Of a stretch of 64,000 nt of DNA, positions 9,979-19,559 are shown piece by piece (positions within the stretch are counted from its first letter, which is position 1; the number at the start of each line of letters is the position of its first letter). Below the pieces are notes generated by a model. The model worked only from the letters and a program-made list of their open reading frames with translations, searched no databases and was not told where the DNA came from. The position numbers and the translations under genes are program-made. Source of the DNA: Rugalucina vietnamica (taxonomy: Eukaryota > Mollusca > Bivalvia > Lucinida > Lucinidae); contig OZ024879.1 of assembly GCA_964017185.1 (NCBI GenBank), positions 43,531,883 through 43,595,882 on the forward strand, read 5' to 3'.

Positions 9979-10117
9979 CTTTAAAAAAAAAACACAAAAC
10001 AGTTTATAACATTCTGACATGAGTCTGCACATATATTGCATATGTATATAAGAGTTTCATTTTTAGTGATTGATGTCTCGTTGTGTGTATAATTGAAACT
10101 GTCTATATTATGTATAC

Positions 10118-10123
10118 AATAAA
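10118..10123 (+). terminator. Polyadenylation signal for the plus-strand block
   Basis: AATAAA lies 140 bases after the protease stop, the last plus-strand gene of the element. It faces a minus-strand AATAAA 78 bases further on, so the two transcription blocks end tail to tail. Confidence 0.5.
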
Positions 10124-10200
10124 ACAATGTTGAGCTCAAGTTGTTAGTTTACTTTTGTCCTACTATATAGAATGACAAAACGACAAAGTTTGTTTCAAAA

Positions 10201-10206
10201 TTTATT
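10201..10206 (-). terminator. Polyadenylation signal for the minus-strand block
   Basis: TTTATT on the plus strand reads AATAAA on the minus strand. It lies about 165 bases after the stop of the last minus-strand gene (10371) and converges with the plus-strand signal at 10118. Confidence 0.45.
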
Positions 10207-10370
10207 TTATGCAATACATGTCAGTGGTAAATTAAACATCCAGATAAAAAAAAGTATTCCGATTAAATTGTATATGGTCGGGTGAAAACACTGTTTAGCC
10301 ATCCGTTTTCTAGTAATAAAAGATCCAAACTCAACTCTCCATCTGATTGAATTGAGACTGAGTACCATTA

Positions 10371-10706
10371 TCAATTGCGAAAGGTTCTTTCTAACTGAAT
10401 CATTCTGTAAACAGTATGAAATAGTTTTTTCACCCATAGATCGGTCTTCATCCGAGTCTCTCTCCAAATGGAATTGTGAACACTTTTAATTTTTGACAGA
10501 CAAGCTGGACAATCTGTCTCACCGATAGTAGATTCCCACCTATTGATGACTGCACTTTCGTCTATCTCATGAAGAGTTTGGTAGAAATAACGACACAACT
10601 TCTGTTGAGCAGTTAAAGTGATACAGCTATGTCGTGTCTGTGACAAATGCTGTTCCTGACACCCGTAACACATCCTTCTAGACACTGTAAATAATAGATT
10701 CTTCAT
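10371..10706 (-). CDS. Cys/His-rich Polinton protein of unknown function
   Basis: 111 residues are open from the ATG at 10706. The core CYGCQEQHLSQTRHSC is a zinc-binding pattern that I know from small proteins in animal Polinton/adintovirus-like elements; a second CPAC lies near residue 70. The frame is open upstream to 10745 and looks coding there (LLEQLTLFYAQ), but has no ATG. An ATG at 10782 would read into it after a one-base change in a six-T run (10773-10778), so the true N terminus may be frameshifted. The function is unknown. Confidence 0.6.
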   Translation of the reverse strand: MKNLLFTVSRRMCYGCQEQHLSQTRHSCITLTAQQKLCRYFYQTLHEIDESAVINRWESTIGETDCPACLSKIKSVHNSIWRETRMKTDLWVKKLFHTVYRMIQLERTFRN

Positions 10707-10848
10707 CGCCTGGGCATAAAATAATGTTAATTGCTCTAATAACACGTCGTCATAGCACCCAGAAGAAATATGTTTTTTCCATTATGAAACAGAATGAAAC
10801 ACCATCAAACACTCCTTTTTCTCGTGTGAAATAGTCCACCAATCACTC

Positions 10849-11139
10849 TCAAGACAGCACGTCGGTATCCGAATCGCTGCCGCCGACCATCATTACGTAG
10901 TTGCAGCTCGGAGAAAGACGTTTATGCTCCTCCCAAGGTTTGTCATACCGTTCCCACTGGCTGACCTTTAGATGACATGAGAAACACACGGTTACATCGC
11001 TTTGTCCCGTATAGTAGAATCCTGCTTGCGCTAAAGAGTACTTGTCGGGAATCAAATGTTTAGGCCAATTATGAAAAGTCAACAGCCTATCTCTGTACAA
11101 GTTCATTCCGTATAATTGATGATCTGGTATAATATCCAT
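10849..11139 (-). CDS. BIR-domain (IAP-like) protein
   Basis: 96 residues form essentially one baculovirus-IAP-repeat domain. It has R18..TF22, NWP at 24-26, AGFYYTG at 39-45, then zinc ligands C52, C55, H72 and C79 with W62, D66, P68 and W69 in the usual places. A short acidic tail (GGSDSDTDVLS) follows; there is no RING finger. IAP proteins bind caspases or related regulators and block cell death, so an anti-apoptotic role during element replication is a reasonable inference. It sits within the minus-strand block of the element, not in an isolated host exon. Confidence 0.85.
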   Translation of the reverse strand: MDIIPDHQLYGMNLYRDRLLTFHNWPKHLIPDKYSLAQAGFYYTGQSDVTVCFSCHLKVSQWERYDKPWEEHKRLSPSCNYVMMVGGSDSDTDVLS

Positions 11140-11175
11140 TTTATTAAACGTGTCTGGCTCGCCTGGCAGTGTTGG

Positions 11176-11346
11176 TTACAATGAAGATGTCAGTAGCGAA
11201 GAAAGTTTATAAAATTCCTCAGACTGGTTTTCAGATAATTCAAATAACCGATTGGCTGCTTCCCTGGCCTCAAAAGGAATCTTATAATTAGGAATGGTAT
11301 TTTTAGCCAAGTACTCGTGGAATAGATAAAGCGCTGTTAGCCACAT
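11176..11346 (-). CDS. Small hypothetical protein (56 aa)
   Basis: A short intact ORF from the ATG at 11346, beginning MWLTALYLFHEYLAKN and ending in LLTSSL. It has a protein-like mixture of hydrophobic and charged residues predicting two or three helices, and it fills the gap between the BIR gene and the next minus-strand gene in the same orientation. I do not recognise a family. Support is position, orientation and composition only. Confidence 0.4.
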   Translation of the reverse strand: MWLTALYLFHEYLAKNTIPNYKIPFEAREAANRLFELSENQSEEFYKLSSLLTSSL

Positions 11347-11450
11347 GATTTACCAAAGTATAAAACTTTAACATGGCAATCCCTTATCTTGAGTCGGGAT
11401 ACCTACTGCGTCCTCAAAATCACATTTGGCAAGGTATCTAAGCCACTAAT

Positions 11451-11796
11451 TTAAGTGTGTTCTCCTGCTTCGTGTTGATCACAATCGGCCTCTGTCACAA
11501 ATAGGGCTCCGCAGTAGCAACACAACCATGAACACTCGTCTTCTGTTTCTGTCTCTAAAAAGTGTTTCAAGTAGGTGACAGTGAACTGGGCATTACAAAC
11601 AGCATCGAAAATGTGACATGGGAGTTTGATCACTTTGTTTCCGCTTCGTAGTAAAATATAAATAGACTGCTTGCACCTTTTTACAATCAGAGAAAATCTT
11701 TGATTCAGGTGGCAAGTGACTTGGTTGTGATCCCATTGTACTGCACCAAACTCCTCGGCAAAATGAGTAGCCATGTCTAGCTGCATTTGGGCCATG
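11451..11796 (-). CDS. Hypothetical protein with C-terminal zinc-finger-like motif
   Basis: About 115 residues from the ATG at 11796; the frame is open to 11831 without an ATG, and an acceptor-like CATCAG just upstream leaves room for a missing 5' exon. The middle is beta-rich (RFSLIVKRCKQSIYILL, KVIKLPCHIFDAVC). The C terminus has CYCGALF..DCDQHEAGEH, a C2H2-type pattern. Orientation and spacing place it in the minus-strand block of the Polinton. I do not recognise its function. Confidence 0.5.
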
Positions 11797-11831
11797 AAAA
11801 ACACAGTTTTACTAGACTGATGTGTGATCAA

Positions 11832-12049
11832 AACTGTAAAAAAAGAAAGAAAAGTATTCTTTTAGTACAAGGCATTGTTGATGAAAAGCATATGACATAA
11901 CTCAGTGATGTTGATCCTTACAAAAGGTTTACGAAAAGAGACAAAAGAAACTAAACCATGTCTATATACTATTGAAAAAACCAACTTGAAAAGTGTTTAT
12001 TATATTATTATAATAAAAAGAATAAGGTGTTACCTGGTTTTCACAGTAT
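11832..12049. other. AT-rich gap at the right side of the Polinton
   Basis: No gene is visible. The right terminus of the Polinton should lie here or inside the following repeat region, but I see no terminal repeat matching sequence elsewhere in the window. Confidence 0.4.
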
Positions 12050-12570
12050 CCGACCAAACGTCATTATATGATGTAACAACGTCATTATATGATGTACAAA
12101 CGTCATTATATGATGTACCAATGTCATTATATGATGCGAAAACGTCATTATATGATGTACAAACTTCATTATATGATGTGAAAACATCATTATATGATGT
12201 ACAAACTTCATTATATTATGTACAAACTTCATTATATTATGTACAAACTTTATTATATTCTGTACAAACCTCATTATATTATGTACAAACTTCATTATAT
12301 TATGTACAAACTTCATTATATTATGTACAAACTTCATTATATTATGTACAAACCTCATTATATTATGTACGAACTTCATTATATTATGTACAAACTTCAT
12401 TATATTATGTACAAACCTTATTATATGATGTGCAAACTTCATTATATTATGTACAAACTTCATTATATTATGTACAAACTTCATTATATTATGTAAAAAC
12501 CTCATTATATTATGTACAAACTTCATTTTATTATGTACAAACTTAATTATATTATGAACAAACTCCATTA
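12050..12570. repeat. 21-bp satellite array, left copy
   Basis: About 25 tandem copies of a 21-bp unit, here read as TTATGTACAAACTTCATTATA. Toward the outer (left) end the units change to a TATGATGTACAAACGTCATTA form. Because 21 is a multiple of three, several frames stay open by chance on both strands. The array is mirrored by the one at 18349-19530. Confidence 0.95.
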
Positions 12571-13014
12571 TGTAGCTTTTTCGTTATGATGCGGTTAAAA
12601 TCAATAGAAAAGATTTTTTACTTAACACCGGTAGAACTTGTTTTGCTTCACGTATTGAAAGTCCGAAACTAACCCACGTCGTTTCGCCCCAACCCATTTC
12701 TTCTGCTAGGCAATTCATCCTGTAAATCATTTCCTTTTTTTCATTTTCTAACCAAGTCTTTTCGCCACAACTATTTTGTCTGTAAGTCGTTGCGCTCCAA
12801 AGACATTTGCCCCTCACTGGGGTTCAACTGTTTTATGATCCAGAGTCCAATTGAGATAGAAACAGGAAAGAAACCGACAAAACAAGACAGACAAAACATG
12901 AAAAATTACATTACATACGAAGAGCAAGATGATAAGCTCCCGGGGGGTACTCTGAAATTTTCCATATACGTAGGCTCGGTGGACTTTTTTGTGGATAAAA
13001 ATTTTGAATTTCCA

Positions 13015-13225
13015 CGGTTTTGGGGGTTTTCAGAAAATGTGAATATTTTGGGGTATGGGCATTTTTTTAGATATTTTTTGGGGATCCCTTCAAAATTTGA
13101 CTTTTTTATGGGGCTTTGCTTTACGAATGTTTGGTTTTTATAGCTAATTCACGTATTTTGGGGTGTCCTTCAAATACCTGATATTTTGGGTAGTCCCTCA
13201 GACCAGATATTTTTGGGGTACGGAG
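13015..13225 (+). repeat. TTTTGGGG-rich stretch
   Basis: Runs of T4-7 followed by G3-5 recur about every 15-40 bases (for example around 13018, 13048, 13078, 13158, 13185 and 13212). The mirror copy (CCCCAAAA) lies at about 17340-17545. It is a G-rich, potentially quadruplex-forming stretch; no coding sense is evident. Confidence 0.6.
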
Positions 13226-13703
13226 CAGATGCTGGATCCGAGCCTATGTATGAGCAAAAGTTTAGAGAACCCCCAGGGGATAAGCTCTTTCCCATGAAGG
13301 TAGAATTCAAGTCTTTAATCTAGACTACCACGGCGTAAAATCTTGAAATGGCAGCACACACGTCTGGGTTTCGTTGCCAGTATTCATGAGGAGGGTCACT
13401 GTGATGGTTTCATATCTGAAATTACGCAATATGGTCCATCGCCCTCCTCCCAAGTTCGAACGTTTTCACTGCTTCCAAAGGATCTAACTTTTATCTTTCT
13501 AATTCCATATCTTCATATGTTGTTGGAAATCATGTTCGAATCTTTCAGGGATCTACACTGGTCATCATTGCAAAGTTATTAGCAAATCGTCAGCTCTGTG
13601 AAATTTCGAGTACCATGATAAATTCTAAAAATGCGATGGTGACCAATTAATATGATATTACAAGACTACAGTAAGCAAAAAAGAGCCTTTAGAAACAAAA
13701 CAT

Positions 13704-13909
13704 GAGCCGCGACACGAGAAAACAAACAATGTGGTTTTGTTCAGGTCCGACACAAACCAGGCTGTACAGACACTGGAGAAAACTAGAGGCTTGGAATTTT
13801 AGATTTAGAAAGTAGAGGGATAGTACTATCTATTGAGCGAAAACAAAGGCGCTGATGAGTGCCTTTGTTTTTTCATATGCAGATTGTTGGTTTTCTCATT
13901 TCGCGGCTC
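13704..13909 (+). mobile_element. Palindromic MITE, copy A
   Basis: Ends are inverted repeats starting GAGCCGCGACACGAGAAAAC and finishing GTTTTCTCATTTCGCGGCTC. The centre contains a short hairpin around CAAAGGCGCTGATGAGTGCCTTTG. Flanking ACAT on both sides may be a 4-bp target duplication. Related copies are at 16736-16943, 40201-40407 and 23282-23529. Confidence 0.75.
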
Positions 13910-14180
13910 ACATGTATTTAACTTAATAAGCATGCAAAAACTCGCCTTTCTAAAGACAATTAACTAGACCCTCCTACTGTGCTAATTCCCAAAGTTACGG
14001 GGATATTATAGATCTTCTAGTGTTTCGGTACATTGTACAACTTCCCTTGTGGTAACTGCATCGACCTGCGGTGGACATTTTAACTTTTCAGGTGTCCTTG
14101 ATCTTCATAAAGAAGTCTGATTGGCTCAAGCCACCAGCAAAGTTGACGCGTCAAATCAACACCTGGAATCATCCTCTTTT

Positions 14181-15674
14181 TATGCCCCCAACTTTGAAAA
14201 AGTTGGAAGGGCATATTGCTTTCGGCTTGTCTGTCTGTGTGTCTGTCTGTCTGTCTGTGTGTTAACTTTTGAATGGTGAATGCTAGGGTTTTGAAATTTC
14301 ATATGCACATTCCTCATGAAAAAATAGTTGACCCGTATTTTTTTCATGTCCGAGTTACACCCCTTTTCTGAGTTATGTCCCTTTGAAAACAAAATTTGAA
14401 AATCTTGTGTGCAAGATATCTCAAAAAGTATTTTAGCTAGAGTCTTCATATTTGGTACACTTGTTGGGGCTAAGGAGTAGATGACCTGATTAACTTTTGA
14501 GAACTTTCCGTCAAATTTTTACAAAAATACGGAATTTTGAAATGTTGATTGATTTTTCCGCTTTTCGGTGAAATTTGAAACTTTTGAACGGTGAATGCTA
14601 GGGTTTTGAAATTTCATATACACATTCCTCATGATAAAATAGTTGACCCGTATTTTTTGGTATGGCAAAGTTATGCCCCTTTTTTGAGTTATGTCCCTTT
14701 GAAAACAAAATTTGAAAATCTTGTGTGCAAGATATCTCAAAAAGTATTTAAGCTAGAGCCTTCATATTTGGTACACTTGTTGGGGCTGAGTAGTAGATGA
14801 CCTGATTAACTTTTGAGAACTTTCCGTCAAATTTTTACAAAAATACGGAATTTTGAAATTTTGATTGATTTTTCCACTTTTCGGTGAAATTGGAAACTTT
14901 TGAACGGTGAATGCTAGGGTTTTGAAATTTCATATACACATTCCTCATGATAAAATAGTTGACCCGTATTTTTTTTGTATGGCCAAGTTATGCCCCTTTT
15001 TTGAGTTATGTCCCTTTGAAAACAAAATTTGAAAATCTTATGTGCAAGATATCTCAAAAAGTATTAAAGCTAGAGCCTTCATATTTGGTACACTTGATGG
15101 GGCTGAGAAGTAGATGACCTGATTAACTTTTGAGAATTTTCCGTCAAATTTTTACAAAAACACAGAATTTTGAAATTTTCATTGATTTTTTTCCTTTTTC
15201 GGTGAAATTTGAAACTTTTGAACGGTGAATGCTAGGGTTTTGAAATTACATATACAGATTCCTCATGAAAAAATAGTTGGCCTGTATTTTTTTCATGTAC
15301 GTGTTATGCCCCTTGTTGGAATAATGTCCCTTTGAAAACAAATTTTGAAAATCTTGTGTGCAAGATATCTCAAAATATATTTGAGCTAGCCAGCTAGAGC
15401 CTTCATATTTGGTATGCTGGTTGGGGCTGAGAAGAAGATCACCTGGTTAACTTTTGAGGACTCTCTGTCAAATTTTGACAAAATTACTCCATTTTTAATT
15501 TTTTACTTCATTTCTAACTCGCCTGCAAAAAAGCTTACATTGTGTTTCTGGATCGAGGTCAAAACAGACGCAACCGAACAGCTTCTTCAGGAAATTAAAT
15601 TTGACTGCATTCGAATGAAATAAATGAATCATACAAACTGCCATTTTAGGGACAAGCATACAGTTGGGGGCATA
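14181..15674 (+). mobile_element. TIR-bounded non-autonomous element with a 316-bp tandem repeat
   Basis: The segment begins TATGCCCCCAACTTTG and ends with the inverted CAGTTGGGGGCATA. Inside, after a (TCTG)n tract, a unit of about 316 bp is repeated four times; the marker GAATGCTAGGGTTTTGAAAT recurs near 14278, 14595, 14909 and 15227. There is no coding capacity. It occupies the spacer of the large inverted repeat. Confidence 0.8.
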
Positions 15675-16696
15675 GTGTTTTACAAACACGCATTTCTAGT
15701 TTCTCTTGGATTCTAACCGATTCAGACGTGTCTCTGGTTGAGTTCCTCGAGTCCATCTAAAGCCACTTGTGTTGCAAGTAAGTGTCAGTATCTAGCTACG
15801 GCACAACAATTAAAAGAGCTGCTGGCATTTTTCACTTTGCAGGGATGTGGGTAATAATCAAGATTTTGTGTCTCTCTCAAGCTCAAACAAAATCTATTGC
15901 ACATATTTCCAATGGGTTTTAATATGGCACAAAAGCATTTTTGTGGTGCGACCCCGCACCAGAGTCTGGTTTCTACCCCGCTTTGAAGAAAAAACGTTCA
16001 GCAGCACTTAAACTCATCATTATCTGACTAACTACATTCTGTAGCTACATTGGTGGATTAAGAGGGGGTTCGGGGGTTCGCTCGAACCCCCCTCTGGGAC
16101 AAAATTATTTCATTTTCATGGGGTAATTCAAGAAAAACTAGTTAAAATGAAGAAAATGAACCCCCTTGTTAAATTCGAACCCCCTTTATAGAAATCCTGA
16201 ACTATTCTAGAATAAAGATTGCTAGTGAAAGCCAAACGGACAGTATCACACTAGGGGGTGGGGCTTGACCAGGGAAGATTATTCCATATGTCTTATTAGA
16301 GAAGTGAACTTTCACACGCAATTATTACATTTCTGCAGAGGTAATCACAGATTCAGGGAGGCCATTCCAGTCCCTGTTAGCCTGACAAAAAATGCTTAAT
16401 TATGTATTTGTAACTGCGGAGTGTATTTGAATTGTCATTGAGTGCTGATTTCTCCAGTGTCTATTTTGGGGATAATGCCATCTGTGTCCTACCCTAGTCG
16501 GGTGTATGTTTGCAAACCCTTGATGCGTTCAATAAAGGAGTTCTTATGCTACCTGCGCGTATCCCGAGATGTATATTTATCAACATTGTTGCTGACAGGT
16601 AGCCCTCTACGCACTGACCTGTCGCAGTTGGCGCATGGCAACTGGATAATTCATGCGGGATGCTCTTGTTTTCTTCAATTGCCGCCATTAGCCAAA
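15675..16696. other. Spacer without genes; mollusc-type dispersed repeats
   Basis: No credible coding sequence. About 16050-16200 has a short element rich in GGGGGTTCG/CGAACCCCC arms (GAACCCCC occurs again near 16160 and 16185). About 16590-16690 contains GACAGGTAGC..CTGACCTGTCGC, which resembles the start of the insertion at 17917. Confidence 0.5.
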
Positions 16697-16735
16697 AAAG
16701 GCGAGTTTTGCATGCTTATTAAGTAAAATACATGT

Positions 16736-16943
16736 GAACCGCGACATGAGAAAACAAACAATCTGCTTATGCGAAAACAAAGGCACTGATCAGCGCCTTT
16801 GTTTTCATTCAATAGATAATACTATACCTCTACTTTCTAAATCCAAAATTCCAAGCCTCTAGCTATCTCCAGTGTCTGTACAGCCTGGTTTGTGTCGGAC
16901 CTGAAAAAAAAACCACATTGTTGGTTTTCTCGTGTCGCGGCTC
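16736..16943 (-). mobile_element. Palindromic MITE, copy B
   Basis: Counterpart of copy A in the opposite arm, with ends GAACCGCGACATGAGAAAAC and GTTTTCTCGTGTCGCGGCTC and a central CAAAGGCACTGATCAGCGCCTTTG hairpin. ATGT flanks both ends. Confidence 0.75.
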
Positions 16944-17907
16944 ATGTTTTTTTAAAGGCTCCTTTTTTGCTTACTGCAGTCTTGTAATATCATATTAATT
17001 GGTCACCATCGCATTTGTAGAATTTATCATGGTTTTCGAAATTTCACAGAGCTGACGATTTGCTAATAACTTTGCAAAGATGACCAGTGTAGATCCCTGA
17101 AAGATTCGAACATGATTTCCAACAACGCATATGAAGATATGGAATTAAAAAGATAAAGGTTAGATCCTTTGGAAGCAGTGAAAATGTTCGAACTTGGGAA
17201 GGAGGGCGATGGACCATATTGCGCAAATTCAGATATGAAACCATGGTAGTATTAAAGACTTGAAGTCTACCTTCATGGGAAAGAGCTTAACCAAAGGGGA
17301 TACTCCGAACTTTTGCTCATGCATAGGCTCGGATCCAGCATCTGCTCCGTACCCCAAAAATATCTGGTCTGAGGGTATTTGAAGGACACCCCAAAAAATA
17401 CGTGAATTCGCTATAAAAACCAACAATTCGTAAAGCAAAACCCCATAAAAATAGTCAAATTTTGAAGTGATCCCAAAAATATCTGAAAAAAAAATGCCCA
17501 TGCCCCAAAATATTCACATTTTCTGAAAACCCCCAAAACTATAGAAATTCAAAATTTTGATCCCCGAAAAATTCCGCCGAGCCTACGTATATGGAAATTT
17601 TCAGAGTACCCCCTCCACCCCCCGGGAGCTTATCATCTTGCTCTTCGTATGTAATGTCATTTTTCATGTTTCGTCTGTCTTGTTTTGTCAGTTTCATTCC
17701 TGTTTCTATCTCAATTGGGTTCTGGATCATAAAACAGTTGAACCCCAGTGAGGGGCAAATGTCTTTGGAGCGCAACGACTTACAGACAAAATAGTTGTGG
17801 CGAAAAGACTTGGTTAGAAAATGAAAAAAAAGGAAATGATTTACAGGATGAATTGCCTAGCAGAAGAAATGGGTTGGGGCGAAACGACTTGGGTTAGTTT
17901 CGGACTT

Positions 17908-18266
17908 TCAACACCGCATTTTCGCCGACAGGTAGCGCTATAACACTGACCTGTCGCCTTTGGCTCGTTGCATGCTGGGAATGTCCGCCATTGAATCCAT
18001 TTTGGAATCCATTTTATATGTAGATAATATTAATATAATTTTACATACATTTTATTTTTGTCTTTTGGTTTCATCCTGTGTTTTACCTATGCACAGCTCG
18101 AATGAAAGAAATACATTCTAGTCCAGCAAATTCAAGAAATCTATTAATTGATTCTCGCGAGAACTGAACGGGATTAGCCGATTTTGGCTATATCCCATAA
18201 CTCAAAGCGTCAAATGCGAGAGATCTAGATGAGATATCGTCAGATCTCGCGAGAATGTCAACACCG
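17908..18266 (+). mobile_element. 341-bp MITE with 9-bp target duplication
   Basis: The right arm carries an extra 17917-18257 compared with the left arm. It is flanked by direct repeats TCAACACCG (17908-17916 and 18258-18266). The ends are imperfect inverted repeats (CATTTTCGCC at one end, CATTCTCGCG inverted at the other). An 8-9 bp duplication fits Mutator-, hAT- or Merlin-like elements; no transposase is present. Confidence 0.7.
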
Positions 18267-18348
18267 TGAAGCAAAACAAGTTCTACCGGTGTTAAGTAAA
18301 AAATCTTGTCTATTGATTTTAACCGCATCATAACGAAAAAGCTACATA

Positions 18349-19530
18349 ATGGAGTTTGTTCATAACATAATGAAGTTTGTACATAATATAATGAAGTTTG
18401 TACATAATATAATGAAGTTTGTACATACTATAATGAAATTTATATATAACATAATGAAGTTTGTACATAATATAATGAGGTTTGTACATAATATAATGAA
18501 GTTTGTACATAATAAAATGAAGTTTGCACATCATATAATGAAGTTTGCATATCATATAATGAGGTTTGTACATAATATAATGAAGTTTGTACGTAATAAA
18601 ATGAAGTTCGTACATAATATAATGAAGTTTGTACATAATATAATAAAGTTTGTACATAATATAATGAAGTTTGTACATAATATAATGAAGTTTGCACATC
18701 ATACAATGAGGTTTGTACATAATATAATGAAGTTCGTACATAATATAATGAAGTTTGCAATAATACAATGAGGTTTGTACATAATATAATGAAGTTCGTA
18801 CATAAAATAATGAAGTTTGAACATCATATAATGAGGTTTGTACATAATATAATGAAGTTTATACATCATATAATGACGTTTGCACATAATATAATAACGT
18901 TTATACATCATATGATGACGTTTGCACATCATATAATTACGTTTGGACATAATATAATGACGGTTGCACATCATATGATGAAGTCTGTACATCATAAAAT
19001 GGAGTTTGTAAATCTTATGATGGAGTTTGTATATCATATAATGAAATATGTACACGGTATAATGGAGATTGCTCATCATAAAATGAAGTTAGTTCATCAT
19101 ATAATGATGTTTGTACATCATATAAAGACGTTTTTACTTCATATAAAGACGTTTTTACATCATATAAAGAAGTTTGTACCTCATATAAAGAAGATTTTAC
19201 ATCATATAATGAAGTTTGCACATCATATAATGAAGTCACATCATATAATGACGCATTCACATCATATAATGACGTTATCACATCAAATAATGAAGTTTGT
19301 ACATCATATAATGACGTTTTTACATCATATGATGAAGTTTGTACATCATATAATGATGTTTTCGCATCTTATAATGAAGTTTGTACATCATATAATGACG
19401 TTTGTACAACATATAATGATGTTTCACATCATATAATGACGTTTGTACATCATATAATGACGTTTGTACATCATATAATGACGTTTGTACATCATATAAT
19501 GACGTTTGTACATCATATAATGACGTTTAT
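18349..19530. repeat. 21-bp satellite array, right copy
   Basis: About 56 copies of a 21-bp unit, CATAATATAATGAAGTTTGTA near the inner end, changing gradually to CATCATATAATGACGTTTGTA at the outer end; the last five units are nearly identical. Open frames through it are products of the period. Confidence 0.95.
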
Positions 19531-19559
19531 TGATCATGAGACAGCTATGGCGTTCCATA

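Larger units (their letters stand above)
1..11831. mobile_element. Polinton/Maverick (adintovirus-like) element, left end cut by window
   Basis: A run of closely packed genes carries the diagnostic Polinton set: protein-primed family-B DNA polymerase, A32-like packaging ATPase, RVE integrase with chromodomain, double-jelly-roll major capsid protein and adenain-like cysteine protease. Plus-strand genes occupy 8-9978 and a minus-strand block occupies 10371-11831; the two converge at about 10.1-10.2 kb. The left terminus and its inverted repeat lie outside the window. I could not find the right terminal inverted repeat, so the right limit is simply the last plausible gene. Frameshifts in the polymerase, the small conserved protein and the capsid gene suggest a decaying integrated copy, although base-call errors in homopolymers could explain some of them. 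Confidence 0.93.
12050..13955 (+). repeat. Left arm of a large imperfect inverted repeat
   Basis: Sequence from the 21-bp array inward matches, in reverse complement, 16697-19530. Shared landmarks are the 21-bp array, ACTTAACACCGGTAGAACTTG (12622 side versus 18280 side), CTCCAAAGACATTTGCCCCT, the CCCGGGGGG block, the TTTTGGGG-rich stretch, and a palindromic MITE near the inner end (13704-13909). The match ends near 13955 at a GCATGCAAAAACTCGCC sequence. Confidence 0.85.
16697..19530 (-). repeat. Right arm of the large inverted repeat
   Basis: Reverse-complement counterpart of 12050-13955. It begins with GGCGAGTTTTGCATGCTTATTAAG, includes a palindromic MITE (16736-16943), the CCCCAAAA-rich stretch, a 341-bp insertion not present in the left arm (17917-18257), and a longer 21-bp satellite array. 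The arms are clearly homologous but diverged by substitutions and small indels. Confidence 0.85.

Noticed and set aside
10207..10467. 86-codon minus-strand frame downstream of the Cys/His-rich gene
   Set aside because: It overlaps that gene in another frame, and its extra part is AT-rich 3' flank with the AATAAA signal.
12041..12568. Long open frames through the 21-bp array on both strands (MKFVHNI- or YYVQTSL-type repeats)
   Set aside because: A 21-bp period keeps frames open by chance in several frames and on both strands; there is no start context or non-repeat domain.
18328..19436. Similar long repeat frames in the right array
   Set aside because: Same reason; they mirror the left array.
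18349..19530. CRISPR-like array
   Set aside because: Units are contiguous without spacers, and the DNA is eukaryotic.
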